Assembly (NCBI RefSeq): GCF_033343995.1
Contig: NZ_CP137573.1
Span: 3,319,001-3,383,000, forward strand
Length of the DNA stretch: 64,000 bases
Reading direction: 5' to 3'
Source of the DNA: Streptomyces sp. HUAS YS2
GTDB lineage: Bacteria; Actinomycetota; Actinomycetes; Streptomycetales; Streptomycetaceae
How positions within the stretch are numbered: position 1 is the first letter of the stretch; every line of letters starts with the position of its first letter. Of this stretch, positions 1 to 8,086 are shown piece after piece. The position numbers were made by a program, and so were the translations under genes. The notes beneath the pieces are model-generated. The model was not told where the DNA came from, did not search any database, and saw only the letters and a program-made list of their open reading frames with translations.

Positions 1-253
<253 letters not shown>

Positions 254-356
254 TCAGCCCTCTCGAATGTGGTGACTCGTGGTGAAAACGAACTGCGCCC
301 CAGGACGCCCAATGCGGGGTCGAGGGGCGCAGCTCAAAGCATCTGGCTTCGGCGAA

Positions 357-665
357 TTACTTCTCGACGATCGCGAGCACGTCGCGAGCCGAGAGGACGA
401 GGTACTCCTCGCCGTTGTACTTCACCTCGGTGCCGCCGTACTTGCTGTACAGCACGATGTCGCCGGTCTTGACGTCGAGCGGCAGGCGCTCGCCGTTCTC
501 GAAGCGGCCCGGGCCGACGGCCAGGACGACGCCCTCCTGGGGCTTCTCCTTGGCGGTGTCCGGGATGACCAGGCCAGAGGCCGTGGTCTGCTCGGCGTCG
601 AGCGGCTGGACCACAATGCGGTCCTCGAGCGGCTTGATGGCAACCTTGGAGCTGGTGGTCGTCAC
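357..665 (-). CDS. groS: 10 kDa co-chaperonin GroES
   Basis: Lid of the GroEL chamber; forms a heptamer that caps the ring. The 102-residue product has the family's usual length. It contains [10 protein letters not shown] near the N-terminus, the mobile-loop region [18 protein letters not shown] (about residues 24-41) that docks on GroEL, and the [16 protein letters not shown]-terminal strand. The ATG at 665 is preceded by a purine-rich stretch (GGGGGAGGTCGGATCG). It is the first gene of the groES-groEL operon and is preceded by a promoter with two CIRCE operators, so heat-inducible HrcA repression is expected. Confidence 0.98.
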   Translation of the reverse strand: MTTTSSKVAIKPLEDRIVVQPLDAEQTTASGLVIPDTAKEKPQEGVVLAVGPGRFENGERLPLDVKTGDIVLYSKYGGTEVKYNGEEYLVLSARDVLAIVEK

Positions 666-764
666 GATCCGACCTCCCCCTTCGGAGATCTCACGGGGTT
701 AACTGTCTGAGGTGGCGACCAGGTGGATCCGTCGTCGCGGGTGCCGGACCTGCCCGTCGCTGTG

Positions 765-791
765 TTGGCACTCTCCAGTGGGGAGTGCCAG
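765..791 (-). promoter_or_regulatory. CIRCE operator (start-site proximal) of groES-groEL
   Basis: Inverted repeat TTGGCACTC - 9 nt - GAGTGCCAG, matching the CIRCE consensus TTAGCACTC-N9-GAGTGCTAA with exact 9-9-9 spacing. It covers the expected transcription start of groES (about position 790 on the minus strand). HrcA repressor binding is inferred from the consensus. Confidence 0.93.
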
Positions 792-796
792 AGCCG

Positions 797-826
797 AGAC
801 TATGACCGCGATTAGCACTCGGTCAA
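797..826 (-). promoter_or_regulatory. groES-groEL promoter (-35 TTGACC, -10 TAGTCT)
   Basis: On the minus strand a -35 hexamer TTGACC (826-821; 5/6 match) is followed after 18 nt by TAGTCT (802-797, fitting the TANNNT form). Initiation would fall at about 790, inside the proximal CIRCE. The -35 lies inside the distal CIRCE, so both operators block this promoter. The TGA in the -35 hexamer is also the stop codon of the upstream small lipoprotein gene. Confidence 0.72.
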
Positions 827-838
827 GCGGAGTGCCAA
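812..838 (-). promoter_or_regulatory. CIRCE operator (distal) overlapping the groES -35
   Basis: Inverted repeat TTAGCACTC - 9 nt - GAGTGCCAA, the better of the two CIRCE matches (8/9 and 9/9 of the arms). It overlaps the last five codons and stop of the upstream lipoprotein gene, so one stretch is both coding sequence and operator. Confidence 0.94.
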
Positions 839-1020
839 TTCACGACGGCGTGCCGCGACTGCGCGGCCCCGGCCGACAGGGGCGCCACCTTGCGGACGGC
901 CTTCCGGCCGAGCCGCTCGATCGGGTCCACCGCGTCCCCGGAGGACGCGCATCCCGGCGCGGTGGAGAGCGCGCCGGCCGCCAGCAGTCCGGCGAGCAGC
1001 CGCCGTACCGCCGGACTCAT
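823..1020 (-). CDS. Small putative lipoprotein, translationally coupled to the deacetylase
   Basis: A 65-residue product of unknown function. The N-terminus MSPAVRRLLAGLLAAGALST is a lipoprotein-type signal peptide followed by a plausible lipobox ending in cysteine (APGC, residues 21-24). A short basic mature part of about 42 residues follows. The ATG overlaps the stop of the deacetylase gene as ATGA (1020-1017), so translational coupling is likely. The 3' end runs into the distal CIRCE of groES and its TGA stop sits in the -35 hexamer. Codon bias fits Streptomyces coding sequence. No family is recognised; membrane-anchored extracytoplasmic location is inferred only from the signal. Confidence 0.6.
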   Translation of the reverse strand: MSPAVRRLLAGLLAAGALSTAPGCASSGDAVDPIERLGRKAVRKVAPLSAGAAQSRHAVVNWHSA

Positions 1021-2108
1021 ACGTAGTCCTCCAGCTTCGCCACCGCGTAGCCCTTGTCCGTGATCGTCTTCATCACCCGACGGATCATGTCCGGCATCGT
1101 GCCCTTCCAGTCCTCCTTGCCGCGGAAATGCGTGAGCACGATGTCTCCGGGGTGCAGGTCGCGGTCCCACTCGCGCCACTCCATCCGGTCGGGGAACGCC
1201 TCGGCGGCCCACAGCGGCACGGCCTTGACGCCACAGGACTGGGCGGCGCGCAGGGTGTCCTCGTTGTAGTTGCCGTACGGCGGCCGGAAGAGCGGCGGGC
1301 GCTTGCCGTACCGCTTCTCGAGGTTGGCCTGCTGGTCGCAGATCTCGTGCTTCTGCTGGGCGTACGAAAGACCGGGCATGTAGCGGTGGTTCAGGGTGTG
1401 GTTGTGCAGCGAGACCCCGGAGTCCTGCATCTTCTTGAAGTAGCCGTAGTCCTCCTTGACGAGGTAGTCGCTCAGGAAGGCGCTGTACGGGATCTGCAGG
1501 TCGGACATCATCCGCAGCAGTTCGGGGTCCTTCTCCGCGCCGTCGTCGATCGTCAGGAAGACGATCTTCTCCTTGGTCGGCACGGTGGTGAAGACCGGCG
1601 GCAGGCCCTCGCCGTCCGTCTCGAAGCCCTTGCGGGTGTTGATCTTCGGCTTGACGGTCGGCGGCGGGGGCGCGGGCAACGGGGTCTTGGCGAGCCCCCA
1701 CTTCTTCGCCGCGGCGACGCGGGCGGCCTGGCTCTTGCGGACCCTCTCCACGTACGCGGCGAGGGCGCCGGCCGTGCCCTTCTCACCGGCCCGCGCCCCG
1801 GCGGCCTTCGGCTGCCCCTGGGCGGGCTTGCCCGGTGCGGCGTTCGCGGGGGCCGGCTTCCCGTGGGCCTGCTTCCCGTGCGCCGGTTCGGCCGGGCGCT
1901 TCGCGGCGGCGCCGTCGGCGTCGGATGAGGAGGGCCCGGAGCAGGCCGAGGCGAGCGCCGCGGTGAGCACGGCGGCGAGCGCGATGCGCGCCCGCACCAC
2001 GCCGGTCCGCCGCCCGGCCCCCGCCCTGGTCACGCGGGCCCTGCCGGCCTCACCGGCCCCTTCCGTCCCGCCCGCCGCCCCCACCCTTCCGGCACCCGTA
2101 CCCTTCAT
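1017..2108 (-). CDS. Polysaccharide deacetylase (CE4/NodB) lipoprotein
   Basis: Secreted carbohydrate esterase of family 4, expected to remove N-acetyl groups from cell-wall or related glycans. The 363-residue product has a long basic N-region, a hydrophobic stretch and a lipobox ending LASAC, then an Ala/Pro/Lys-rich linker. The NodB domain shows motif 1 (FLTIDDGAEKDP), motif 2 (HTLNH, with an extra His before it), motif 3 (FRPPYGN) and a late LTHF histidine motif. The ATG at 2108 is chosen because AAAGGAAG precedes it at good spacing; the frame is open further upstream. The signal region is unusually long, so a downstream GTG remains possible. It is paralogous to the gene at 5784-6635. Substrate unknown. 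Confidence 0.88.
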   Translation of the reverse strand: MKGTGAGRVGAAGGTEGAGEAGRARVTRAGAGRRTGVVRARIALAAVLTAALASACSGPSSSDADGAAAKRPAEPAHGKQAHGKPAPANAAPGKPAQGQPKAAGARAGEKGTAGALAAYVERVRKSQAARVAAAKKWGLAKTPLPAPPPPTVKPKINTRKGFETDGEGLPPVFTTVPTKEKIVFLTIDDGAEKDPELLRMMSDLQIPYSAFLSDYLVKEDYGYFKKMQDSGVSLHNHTLNHRYMPGLSYAQQKHEICDQQANLEKRYGKRPPLFRPPYGNYNEDTLRAAQSCGVKAVPLWAAEAFPDRMEWREWDRDLHPGDIVLTHFRGKEDWKGTMPDMIRRVMKTITDKGYAVAKLEDYV

Positions 2109-2223
2109 CCCGATTTCTTCCTTTTGTCGTACTGGCTGCATGGGGCCGCATCCTGTCAGCGCCGAGCCCCTCCCCCGCGTCGACACCGCCGCCCGGCGTG
2201 CGCGGTCCCCCGGCTGGCCCACA

Positions 2224-3405
2224 ATGGGGCAGGTGACCGATCTCGCCGCCTTCCGCTCCCTGCTCACCCCCGAGGGCCAGGACCTGCTCGCCGCCCTGCG
2301 CGACTACGACCCGGCCCAGGAGCTCGCGGTCGCCTCCCGGCTGCGCCGCGAGCACCCGGCGGAACTGGTCACCGCGGCACTGGGGCAGGCCCGGCTACGG
2401 CAGCGCGCGGCGGCCAAGTTCGGCCCGGAGGACGCGTACCGGATGTACTTCACGCCGCACGGCGTCGAGCAGTCGACGCGGGCGACGGTGGGCGCGTACC
2501 GGGCCGGCCGGATGCGCGCGCTCGGGGTGCGGAGCGTGGCGGACCTCTGCTCCGGGATCGGCGGCGACGCGATCGCGCTGGCCCGCGCCGGGATCGCGGT
2601 GCTCGCGGTGGACCGCGATCCGCTGACCGTCGAGGCGGCCCGGGCGAACGCCGACGCACTCGGTCTGGCGGACCTGATCGAGGTGCGCTGCGCGGACGTC
2701 ACGGAGATCGACACGAGCCCGTACGACGCCGTCTTCGTCGACCCGGCGCGGCGCGGCGGGCGGGGCAGGATCTTCGACCCCGAGGCGTACTCGCCGCCGC
2801 TGTCCTGGGCGATCGAGGCGGCCCGCCGGGCTCCGCACGCGGCGCTGAAGATCGCCCCCGGGGTGCCGCACGAGGCGGTGCCGGGAGAGGCCGAGGCCGA
2901 GTGGATCTCGGACGGCGGCGACGTGAAGGAGGCCGTGCTCTGGTTCGGCACCGCACCGGGCGCGCGCCGCGCCACCCTGCTGCCGTCCGGCGCCTCGCTG
3001 ACCGGCCGCGGGCTGCCGGACCCGGCGGTCCGCAAGGTGGGCCGCTATCTGTACGAGCCGGACGGCGCCGTCATCCGGGCCCATCTGGTCGCCGAGGTCG
3101 CCGCGGAGCTCGACGGCGGACTGGTCGACGAGACGATCGCGTACGTGACCGCCGACGAGCAGCGCCCCACCCCGTTCGCCACCGCGTACGAGATCACCGA
3201 CGAACTGCCCTTCAACCTGAAGAGGTTGAAGGCGCTGCTGCGGGAGCGCGAGATCGGCACGCTGACCGTGAAGAAGCGCGGTTCGGCCGTGGAGCCGGAG
3301 GAGCTGCGCCGGAAGGTGAAGCTCAAGGGGAAGAACGCGACGACGGTGTTCCTCACCCGCGTCGCCGGGGCCCCGACGATGCTGCTCGGCCACCCGGCGA
3401 AGTAG
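2224..3405 (+). CDS. Class I SAM-dependent methyltransferase with THUMP-like C-terminal domain
   Basis: A 393-residue putative methyltransferase. The Rossmann SAM-binding motif VADLCSGIGGD is at residues 105-115, the acidic ribose contact (LAVDRDP) at 127-133, and a conserved DPARR motif at 173-177. The C-terminal part (ELPFNLKRLKALLREREIGT and onward) matches the THUMP-like domain attached to this enzyme family. The target is probably RNA or a related nucleic acid but is not established. Start: ATG 2224 or GTG 2233. The CACAAT at 2220-2225 lies 7 nt before the GTG, which would suit a leaderless mRNA starting at 2233. It is divergent from the deacetylase and its 3' end is 5 bp from the convergent membrane-protein gene. 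Confidence 0.85.
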   Translation: MGQVTDLAAFRSLLTPEGQDLLAALRDYDPAQELAVASRLRREHPAELVTAALGQARLRQRAAAKFGPEDAYRMYFTPHGVEQSTRATVGAYRAGRMRALGVRSVADLCSGIGGDAIALARAGIAVLAVDRDPLTVEAARANADALGLADLIEVRCADVTEIDTSPYDAVFVDPARRGGRGRIFDPEAYSPPLSWAIEAARRAPHAALKIAPGVPHEAVPGEAEAEWISDGGDVKEAVLWFGTAPGARRATLLPSGASLTGRGLPDPAVRKVGRYLYEPDGAVIRAHLVAEVAAELDGGLVDETIAYVTADEQRPTPFATAYEITDELPFNLKRLKALLREREIGTLTVKKRGSAVEPEELRRKVKLKGKNATTVFLTRVAGAPTMLLGHPAK

Positions 3406-3410
3406 TCCGG

Positions 3411-4034
3411 CTACTTCCCGAGGCGGATCGCCAGCCGGTAGTGGTGGTACGCCTTGGTCAGCCCGATCAGCCCGTGCACCCAGAGGATGAGCGCCGCCCC
3501 CAGGAAGTACGCGACGGTGCCGTATCCGCCGCGCGTCGGACCGACGAACATGTTCGGCACCGCGAAGGACACCCACAGGCCCAGCGCGCAGAGCGCGAAG
3601 GAGAGCAGCCCCCAGACGACGCTGCGCACCGGCTCGCGGACCTTCGCGTCGTGGGCCGGGTCGTGGTCCAGGCCGGTCCACTGCGCGAGGCGTTCGCGGC
3701 AGGCGATGTCGTTGCGGACGCCCCGCACCACCAGCCACACCGACGGGACCATGACCGCGCCGCCGATCGCGGCCATGAAGGCGGCGAAGATCGCGGTCAG
3801 CGGGTCGAACAGGCCGTCGTCGAAGATGCCGATGAGCGCCGCGCCCACGAAGCCCCAGCCGAGCTGCACGAGCGCCATCACGAGCAGGAAGAACGTCAGC
3901 CGCCCGGCACCGAGTTGGCGCTTCGTCAATTCACCCATGGCGTACGCCCGGTCGGCGAGCAGCGCCGACCGGTCGGGCCAGGCGCGGATCTCGGCGGGCG
4001 GCGGAGGCGGCGGCAGGGGGGTACGACGAGCCAT
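3411..4034 (-). CDS. Conserved membrane protein of unknown function
   Basis: About 207 residues. A Pro-rich cytoplasmic N-terminus (PLPPPPPPAEIRAWPDRSA) is followed by four hydrophobic segments, roughly LTFFLLVMALVQLGWGFVGA, LTAIFAAFMAAIGGAVMVPS, WGLLSFALCALGLWVSFAV and VAYFLGAALILWVHGLIGL. No catalytic motif is visible and I do not assign a function. ATG 4034 is preferred; a GTG at 4040 is also in frame. The ECF sigma-factor gene stops at 4045, 10 bp upstream in the same direction, so cotranscription with it is likely, which could place this protein in the ECF42 response. The stop-codon region TAATGT could alternatively serve as a -10. Confidence 0.72.
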   Translation of the reverse strand: MARRTPLPPPPPPAEIRAWPDRSALLADRAYAMGELTKRQLGAGRLTFFLLVMALVQLGWGFVGAALIGIFDDGLFDPLTAIFAAFMAAIGGAVMVPSVWLVVRGVRNDIACRERLAQWTGLDHDPAHDAKVREPVRSVVWGLLSFALCALGLWVSFAVPNMFVGPTRGGYGTVAYFLGAALILWVHGLIGLTKAYHHYRLAIRLGK

Positions 4035-4044
4035 GGCCACGACA

Positions 4045-5292
4045 TTACCGGCCGGGTCCGGCGCTCCCCGCCGCGCGGGCCCGCAGCAGCGCCCGCTCCC
4101 GTTCGTTGCGGGTCAGCGCCGCGGCCCGCTCGAACTCGGCCCGCGCCTCCTCCCCGCGACCGAGCCGGGCCAGCAGATCGCCGCGCACGCTCGGCAGCAA
4201 GTGGTAGTCCCCCAGACCGGGTTCGGCGGCGGCCAGCCGGTCGACCATGTCCAGCGCGGTCTCCGGGCCGTACGCCATCGACACGGCGACCGCCCGGTTC
4301 AGCTCGACCACCGGGGACGGCGCGGCGACGGCCAGCCGCTCGTAGAGCGCGGCGATCGTCCGCCAGTCGGTGTCCTCGTACCGGACCGCCCGCGCGTGGC
4401 AGGCAGCGATCGCGGCCTGGAGCGCGTACGGCCCGGTGCCCGCCCGCTCGAGGGCCGCGAAGCCGCGCCGGATCAGCAGCCGGTTCCACCGCCGCCGGTT
4501 CTGCTCGGCGAGCAGCACCGGCTCCCCGTCGGGCCCGGTCCTGGCCGCCGTCCGGGACGCCTGGATCTCCAGCAGCGCGGCCAGCCCGTGGACCTCGCCC
4601 TCCTGGGGGACGAGCCCCTGCAGCACCCGGACCAGGCGCAGCGCGTCCTCGCACAGCCCCGGCCGCAGCAGGTCGTCGCCGGCCGTGGCCGCGTACCCCT
4701 CGTTGAAAATCAGGTAGATGACCTCCAGGACCGAGCCGAGCCGGGCCGCGCGCTCCTCCCCGTACGGCGTCTCGAACTCCACCCCGGCCTTCGCCAGCGT
4801 CCGCTTCGCGCGCACGATGCGCTGCGCGACGGTCGGTTCCGGGACGAGGAACGCGCGGGCGATCTCGTCCGTGCGCAGTCCGCCGACCAGCCTCAGCGTC
4901 AGCGCGGTGCGCGCCTCGGCGGACAGCACCGGGTGGCAGGCGGTGAAGATCAGCCGCAGCAGGTCGTCGTCGATGTCCCCCGGCCCGGACGGCTCGGGGT
5001 CGTACGTCTCCTCGGTGAGCTCGCGCCCCGCCTCCGCCAGCTTGCGGGCGTACGTCTCGCGGCGTCGTACGAGGTCGACGGCGCGGTGCTTGGCGGTGGC
5101 CGTCAGCCAGGCGCCCGGACGGTCCGGGACGCCCGTCCGGGGCCATTGTTCGAGGGCGGCGACGAGCGCGTCCTGCGCGATCTCCTCGGCGATGCCGACG
5201 TCCCTGACGATCCTCGCCACGGTGGCGATGATCCGGGCGGACTCCATCCGGAAGACCGTCTCGACGGTCGCGGCCGGGCTCTGTGCTGTCAC
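4045..5292 (-). CDS. ECF-family RNA polymerase sigma factor with C-terminal TPR-like domain (ECF42 type)
   Basis: A 415-residue extracytoplasmic-function sigma factor. Region 2 spans about residues 10-75 (RIVRDVGIAEEIAQDALVAA, then RPGAWLTATAKHRAVDLVRR). Region 4 lies at about 120-175 (TLRLVGGLRTDEIARAFLVP, then TVAQRIVRAKRTL). A long helical C-terminal extension of the DUF6596/TPR type occupies about 185-410. This architecture plus the adjacent DGPF protein is the signature of the ECF42 group, which lacks a classical anti-sigma factor; the extension is thought to control activity (family knowledge). The DGPF gene lies 38 bp upstream in the same direction. The signal and regulon are not visible here. 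Confidence 0.92.
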   Translation of the reverse strand: MTAQSPAATVETVFRMESARIIATVARIVRDVGIAEEIAQDALVAALEQWPRTGVPDRPGAWLTATAKHRAVDLVRRRETYARKLAEAGRELTEETYDPEPSGPGDIDDDLLRLIFTACHPVLSAEARTALTLRLVGGLRTDEIARAFLVPEPTVAQRIVRAKRTLAKAGVEFETPYGEERAARLGSVLEVIYLIFNEGYAATAGDDLLRPGLCEDALRLVRVLQGLVPQEGEVHGLAALLEIQASRTAARTGPDGEPVLLAEQNRRRWNRLLIRRGFAALERAGTGPYALQAAIAACHARAVRYEDTDWRTIAALYERLAVAAPSPVVELNRAVAVSMAYGPETALDMVDRLAAAEPGLGDYHLLPSVRGDLLARLGRGEEARAEFERAAALTRNERERALLRARAAGSAGPGR

Positions 5293-5330
5293 GGCTCACC
5301 ATGACAGCACAGCACCCCCGTGCCTGTGCG

Positions 5331-5687
5331 TCACATCTCTTCGATCTCGCGGACCTCGACGCTGACGTCCCAGTACGGCGGGTGGACCTCCAGGAAGCGC
5401 TTGGCCCACTCCATGGCCTCGGCCTTGTCCTTGCACTGGGTGATGGAGTAGCCGCCGACGACCTCCTTGGTCTCGGTGAACGGCCCGTCGGTGTAGCTGA
5501 TCTTGCCGCCGGACCAGTGGATCCGGGTGGAGTCGGAGGTGGGCTTGAGCCCGGCGGTCTCCAGCATCACCCCGGCCTTGGTGATCTCCTCGAACAGCGC
5601 GCCCATGCGCGCCTCGAAGCCTTCGTCGGCGTCCTCCATCTGGAAGGCGCCCTCTTCGATGCGGACCAGAGTCAGATAGCGCGGCAC
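5331..5687 (-). CDS. YCII-related DGPF-domain protein linked to the ECF42 sigma factor
   Basis: A 118-residue protein of the YCII/DGPF family with a ferredoxin-like fold. The diagnostic motif YTDGPFTETKEVVGGY is at residues 65-80, and the N-terminus MPRYLTLVR is typical. DGPF proteins are encoded next to ECF42 sigma factors and are usual members of their regulon; their biochemical role is not settled. The gene lies directly upstream of the sigma factor in the same direction, so the pair probably forms one unit. Length is normal for the family. Function beyond family membership is inferred. Confidence 0.9.
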   Translation of the reverse strand: MPRYLTLVRIEEGAFQMEDADEGFEARMGALFEEITKAGVMLETAGLKPTSDSTRIHWSGGKISYTDGPFTETKEVVGGYSITQCKDKAEAMEWAKRFLEVHPPYWDVSVEVREIEEM

Positions 5688-5783
5688 GGTGTTCTCCTCG
5701 GTGTGACGAGCGGGGCCGTTCCCCGCCTCTCACTCTTACGTCGATCGGCCGCGACGCACATCGACACACCGGGAGAGGAAATC

Positions 5784-6635
5784 TCAGACGTAGTCCTCCA
5801 GGCGGGCCACGGTGAAGCCCTGCTCCTGGATGTGGCGGAGCATGTTCGCCGTCATCTGCGTCATCGTGGTGCCCTTGAGCTCCGCCGGGCCCCGGAAGTG
5901 GGCCAGCACGATGTCGCCGGGATGCAGCTTCTTGTCGCCGCGCTGGTACTGCATGTTCTTGATCTGCATGGACTCGCGCCACAGCACGATCGCTTCGGCG
6001 CCGCACTGCCCCACCGCGGCCCGGGTGGCCTCGTTCCAGTTGCCGTACGGCGGGCGGAACAGGCGGGGGGTCTTGCCGAAGCGCTCCTTCAGCTTCGTCT
6101 GTTGGCCGCATATCTCCCGGCGCTGGGCGTCCGCGCCGAGCGTGCGCAGGTTCGGGTGGGTGAGGGTGTGGTTGGCGACGCCGTTGCCGAGTCCGGCCAG
6201 CGGCTCGAAGTACGCGTAGTCCGTGCGTATCGCCGAGTCGGTGAGGAACATCGTCACCGGGATCTTGAGGTCCTTCATCATCCGGACGAACGCGGGGTCC
6301 TTCTCCGCGCCGTCGTCGATCGTGATGAAGACGATCTTCTCGTTCGTCGGGATGTCGCTGATGACCGGGACGGGCCCGCCCGGCGTCCGCTTCACCGGCT
6401 TGACCTTCGGCGGGGCCGGCGGCGCGGCGAAGGGCTTCAGGCCCCACTTGCGGTACGCGGCGGCCGTGTCGGGAGCCGTCGAGGGCTTCGCGTCCGCGGG
6501 GGACGTGGGGGACCCGGCGGGCTTCGAGGACAGGGCCGCCGGCGGCGGGGCGTCCGCGTCCGCCGGCTGGGAGCACCCCGTCACGAGCAGGGCGACGACG
6601 GTCAGCGCCGCCCACGCCACGATTTTCCTGTCCAC
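5784..6635 (-). CDS. Polysaccharide deacetylase (CE4/NodB) lipoprotein, second copy
   Basis: About 283 residues. The signal peptide DRKIVAWAALTVVALLVTGC ends in a clear lipobox (LVTGC), so the protein should be anchored outside the membrane. The NodB domain has IVFITIDDGAEKDP (motif 1), NHTLTH (motif 2), FRPPYGNW (motif 3) and VLAHFRG with the late histidine. Both this protein and the 1017-2108 product end in an almost identical LEDYV tail, showing recent paralogy. GTG 6635 is preferred because it places the basic n-region at the start; an ATG at 6659 is also in frame. Likely role: N-deacetylation of a wall-associated glycan; substrate unknown. Confidence 0.86.
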   Translation of the reverse strand: MDRKIVAWAALTVVALLVTGCSQPADADAPPPAALSSKPAGSPTSPADAKPSTAPDTAAAYRKWGLKPFAAPPAPPKVKPVKRTPGGPVPVISDIPTNEKIVFITIDDGAEKDPAFVRMMKDLKIPVTMFLTDSAIRTDYAYFEPLAGLGNGVANHTLTHPNLRTLGADAQRREICGQQTKLKERFGKTPRLFRPPYGNWNEATRAAVGQCGAEAIVLWRESMQIKNMQYQRGDKKLHPGDIVLAHFRGPAELKGTTMTQMTANMLRHIQEQGFTVARLEDYV

Positions 6636-6695
6636 CCGATCCCCCACACCCGAACACACGACCTACGTCGATGTGTTTGATGCGGAAACGGGTGC

Positions 6696-6974
6696 TCAGG
6701 TTGCCCCGGGCTCCGTGATCGTGTCGACCGACTCGAATCGCCAGCGGTGCACCGGACGGGTGATGAGGTCCGCGGCCGGTTCGGGCAGCTCGGGCAGCTC
6801 CGCGTCGAGCGCGTCCGCCTCCCACCAGGTCAGGACCAGCACCCTGTCCTGCGCGGCCCGGAAGGTCTCGCGGCGCAGCGGCTCGTACGGCAGCTCCTGC
6901 GCCCGCGTCCACTCCAGGAGTTCGGCGCCGCGGCCCTGGACCGCGCGCGCCTCCCACATCAGCGTGACCCTCAT
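6696..6974 (-). CDS. Small conserved protein coupled to tsaD, possibly of ABM/dimeric ferredoxin-like fold
   Basis: A 92-residue product beginning [16 protein letters not shown]. Its ATG overlaps the tsaD stop as ATGA (6974-6971), implying translational coupling. The alternation of a short strand, helix ([13 protein letters not shown]) and strand ([11 protein letters not shown]) resembles small dimeric alpha/beta (antibiotic-biosynthesis-monooxygenase-like) proteins. No catalytic residues can be named. The frame is open upstream inside tsaD, but the coupled ATG is the sensible start. It could be accessory to tRNA modification or merely a passenger; function unknown. Confidence 0.6.
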   Translation of the reverse strand: MRVTLMWEARAVQGRGAELLEWTRAQELPYEPLRRETFRAAQDRVLVLTWWEADALDAELPELPEPAADLITRPVHRWRFESVDTITEPGAT

Positions 6975-8086
6975 GCGTACAGGTTCTTCCCGCTGATCTC
7001 GTGCACGTGGTCGTGGCCGTGGTCGTGGCCGTGGTCGTGCGCGCCCGGGACGTGCGGGTCCGTCACCGGCAGCGAGGAGTCCGCGGACAGCTCCAGGTCG
7101 GAGGCCGGCCGGTTCCTGGCCACCATCTCCGCGCCCAGCGCCGCCACCATCGCGCCGTTGTCCGTGCACAGACCCGGCCGCGGCACCCGCAGCCGGATCC
7201 CGGCCCGCTCGCAGCGCTCCTGGGCCAGCGCCCGCAGCCGCGAGTTGGCGGCCACGCCGCCGCCGATCATCAGGTGGTCGACGCCCTCGTCCTTGCAGGC
7301 CCGCACGGCCTTGCGGGTGAGCACGTCAACCACTGCCTCCTGGAAGGACGCCGCCACGTCGCGTACCGGCACCTCCTCGCCGGCCGCCCGCTTCGCCTCG
7401 ATCCAGCGGGCGACGGCCGTCTTGAGGCCGGAGAAGGAGAAGTCGTACGCCGGGTCCTTCGCGCCCGTCAGACCGCGCGGGAAGGCGATCGCGTCCGGGT
7501 CGCCCTCACGGGCGAGCCGGTCGATCACCGGGCCGCCGGGGAAGCCCAGCTCCAGGACCCGGGCGATCTTGTCGAAGGCCTCGCCGGCCGCGTCGTCGAT
7601 CGTGGCGCCCATCGGCCGGACGTCGGAGGTGATGTCCGGCGCGAGGAGGAGGGACGAATGGCCGCCGGAGACCAGCAGCGCCATCGTCGGCTCGGGCAGC
7701 GGACCGTGCTCCAGCTGGTCGACGCAGATGTGCGAGGCCAGGTGGTTCACGCCGTACAGCGGCTTGCCCAGCGCGTACGCGTAGGCCTTCGCCGCCGAGA
7801 CGCCCACGAGCAGCGCGCCCGCGAGCCCGGGACCGGCGGTGACAGCGATGCCGTCGAGGTCCTTCGCGGAGACGCCGGCCGTCTTCAGGGCGCGCTCGAT
7901 CGTGGGGACCATGGCCTCCAGGTGCGCGCGCGAGGCGATCTCCGGGACGACGCCGCCGAACCGGGCGTGCGTGTCCACGCTCGACGCGATCGCGTCCGCG
8001 AGCAGCGTCGTCCCCCGGACGATGCCGACACCGGTCTCGTCGCAGGAGGTCTCGATACCGAGTACGAGCGGTTCGTCAGCAGCCAT
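6971..8086 (-). CDS. tsaD: tRNA N6-adenosine threonylcarbamoyltransferase TsaD
   Basis: Transfers the threonylcarbamoyl group to A37 of ANN-decoding tRNAs, working with TsaB and TsaE to make t6A. The 371-residue protein starts with the ASKHA motif [11 protein letters not shown], carries the metal-binding NHLASH (H115 and H119), the VSGGHSS loop, and late [11 protein letters not shown] and [11 protein letters not shown] motifs. The last ~23 residues form a His/Asp/Gly-repeat tail ([14 protein letters not shown]) beyond the normal domain, encoded by near-perfect 12-nt direct repeats. The start overlaps rimI by 11 nt and the end overlaps the next gene by 4 nt. Operon order is tsaB-rimI-tsaD-small gene. 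Confidence 0.97.
   Translation of the reverse strand: MAADEPLVLGIETSCDETGVGIVRGTTLLADAIASSVDTHARFGGVVPEIASRAHLEAMVPTIERALKTAGVSAKDLDGIAVTAGPGLAGALLVGVSAAKAYAYALGKPLYGVNHLASHICVDQLEHGPLPEPTMALLVSGGHSSLLLAPDITSDVRPMGATIDDAAGEAFDKIARVLELGFPGGPVIDRLAREGDPDAIAFPRGLTGAKDPAYDFSFSGLKTAVARWIEAKRAAGEEVPVRDVAASFQEAVVDVLTRKAVRACKDEGVDHLMIGGGVAANSRLRALAQERCERAGIRLRVPRPGLCTDNGAMVAALGAEMVARNRPASDLELSADSSLPVTDPHVPGAHDHGHDHGHDHVHEISGKNLYA

Noticed and set aside
2124..4706. An 860-codon plus-strand frame across the methyltransferase, membrane-protein and sigma-factor genes
   Set aside because: Arg/Pro/Gly-rich alternate-frame translation overlapping three well-supported genes.
6975..7169. Upstream extension of the small tsaD-coupled gene
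   Set aside because: The extension would lie wholly inside tsaD in another frame; the ATGA-coupled ATG at 6974 is the natural start.
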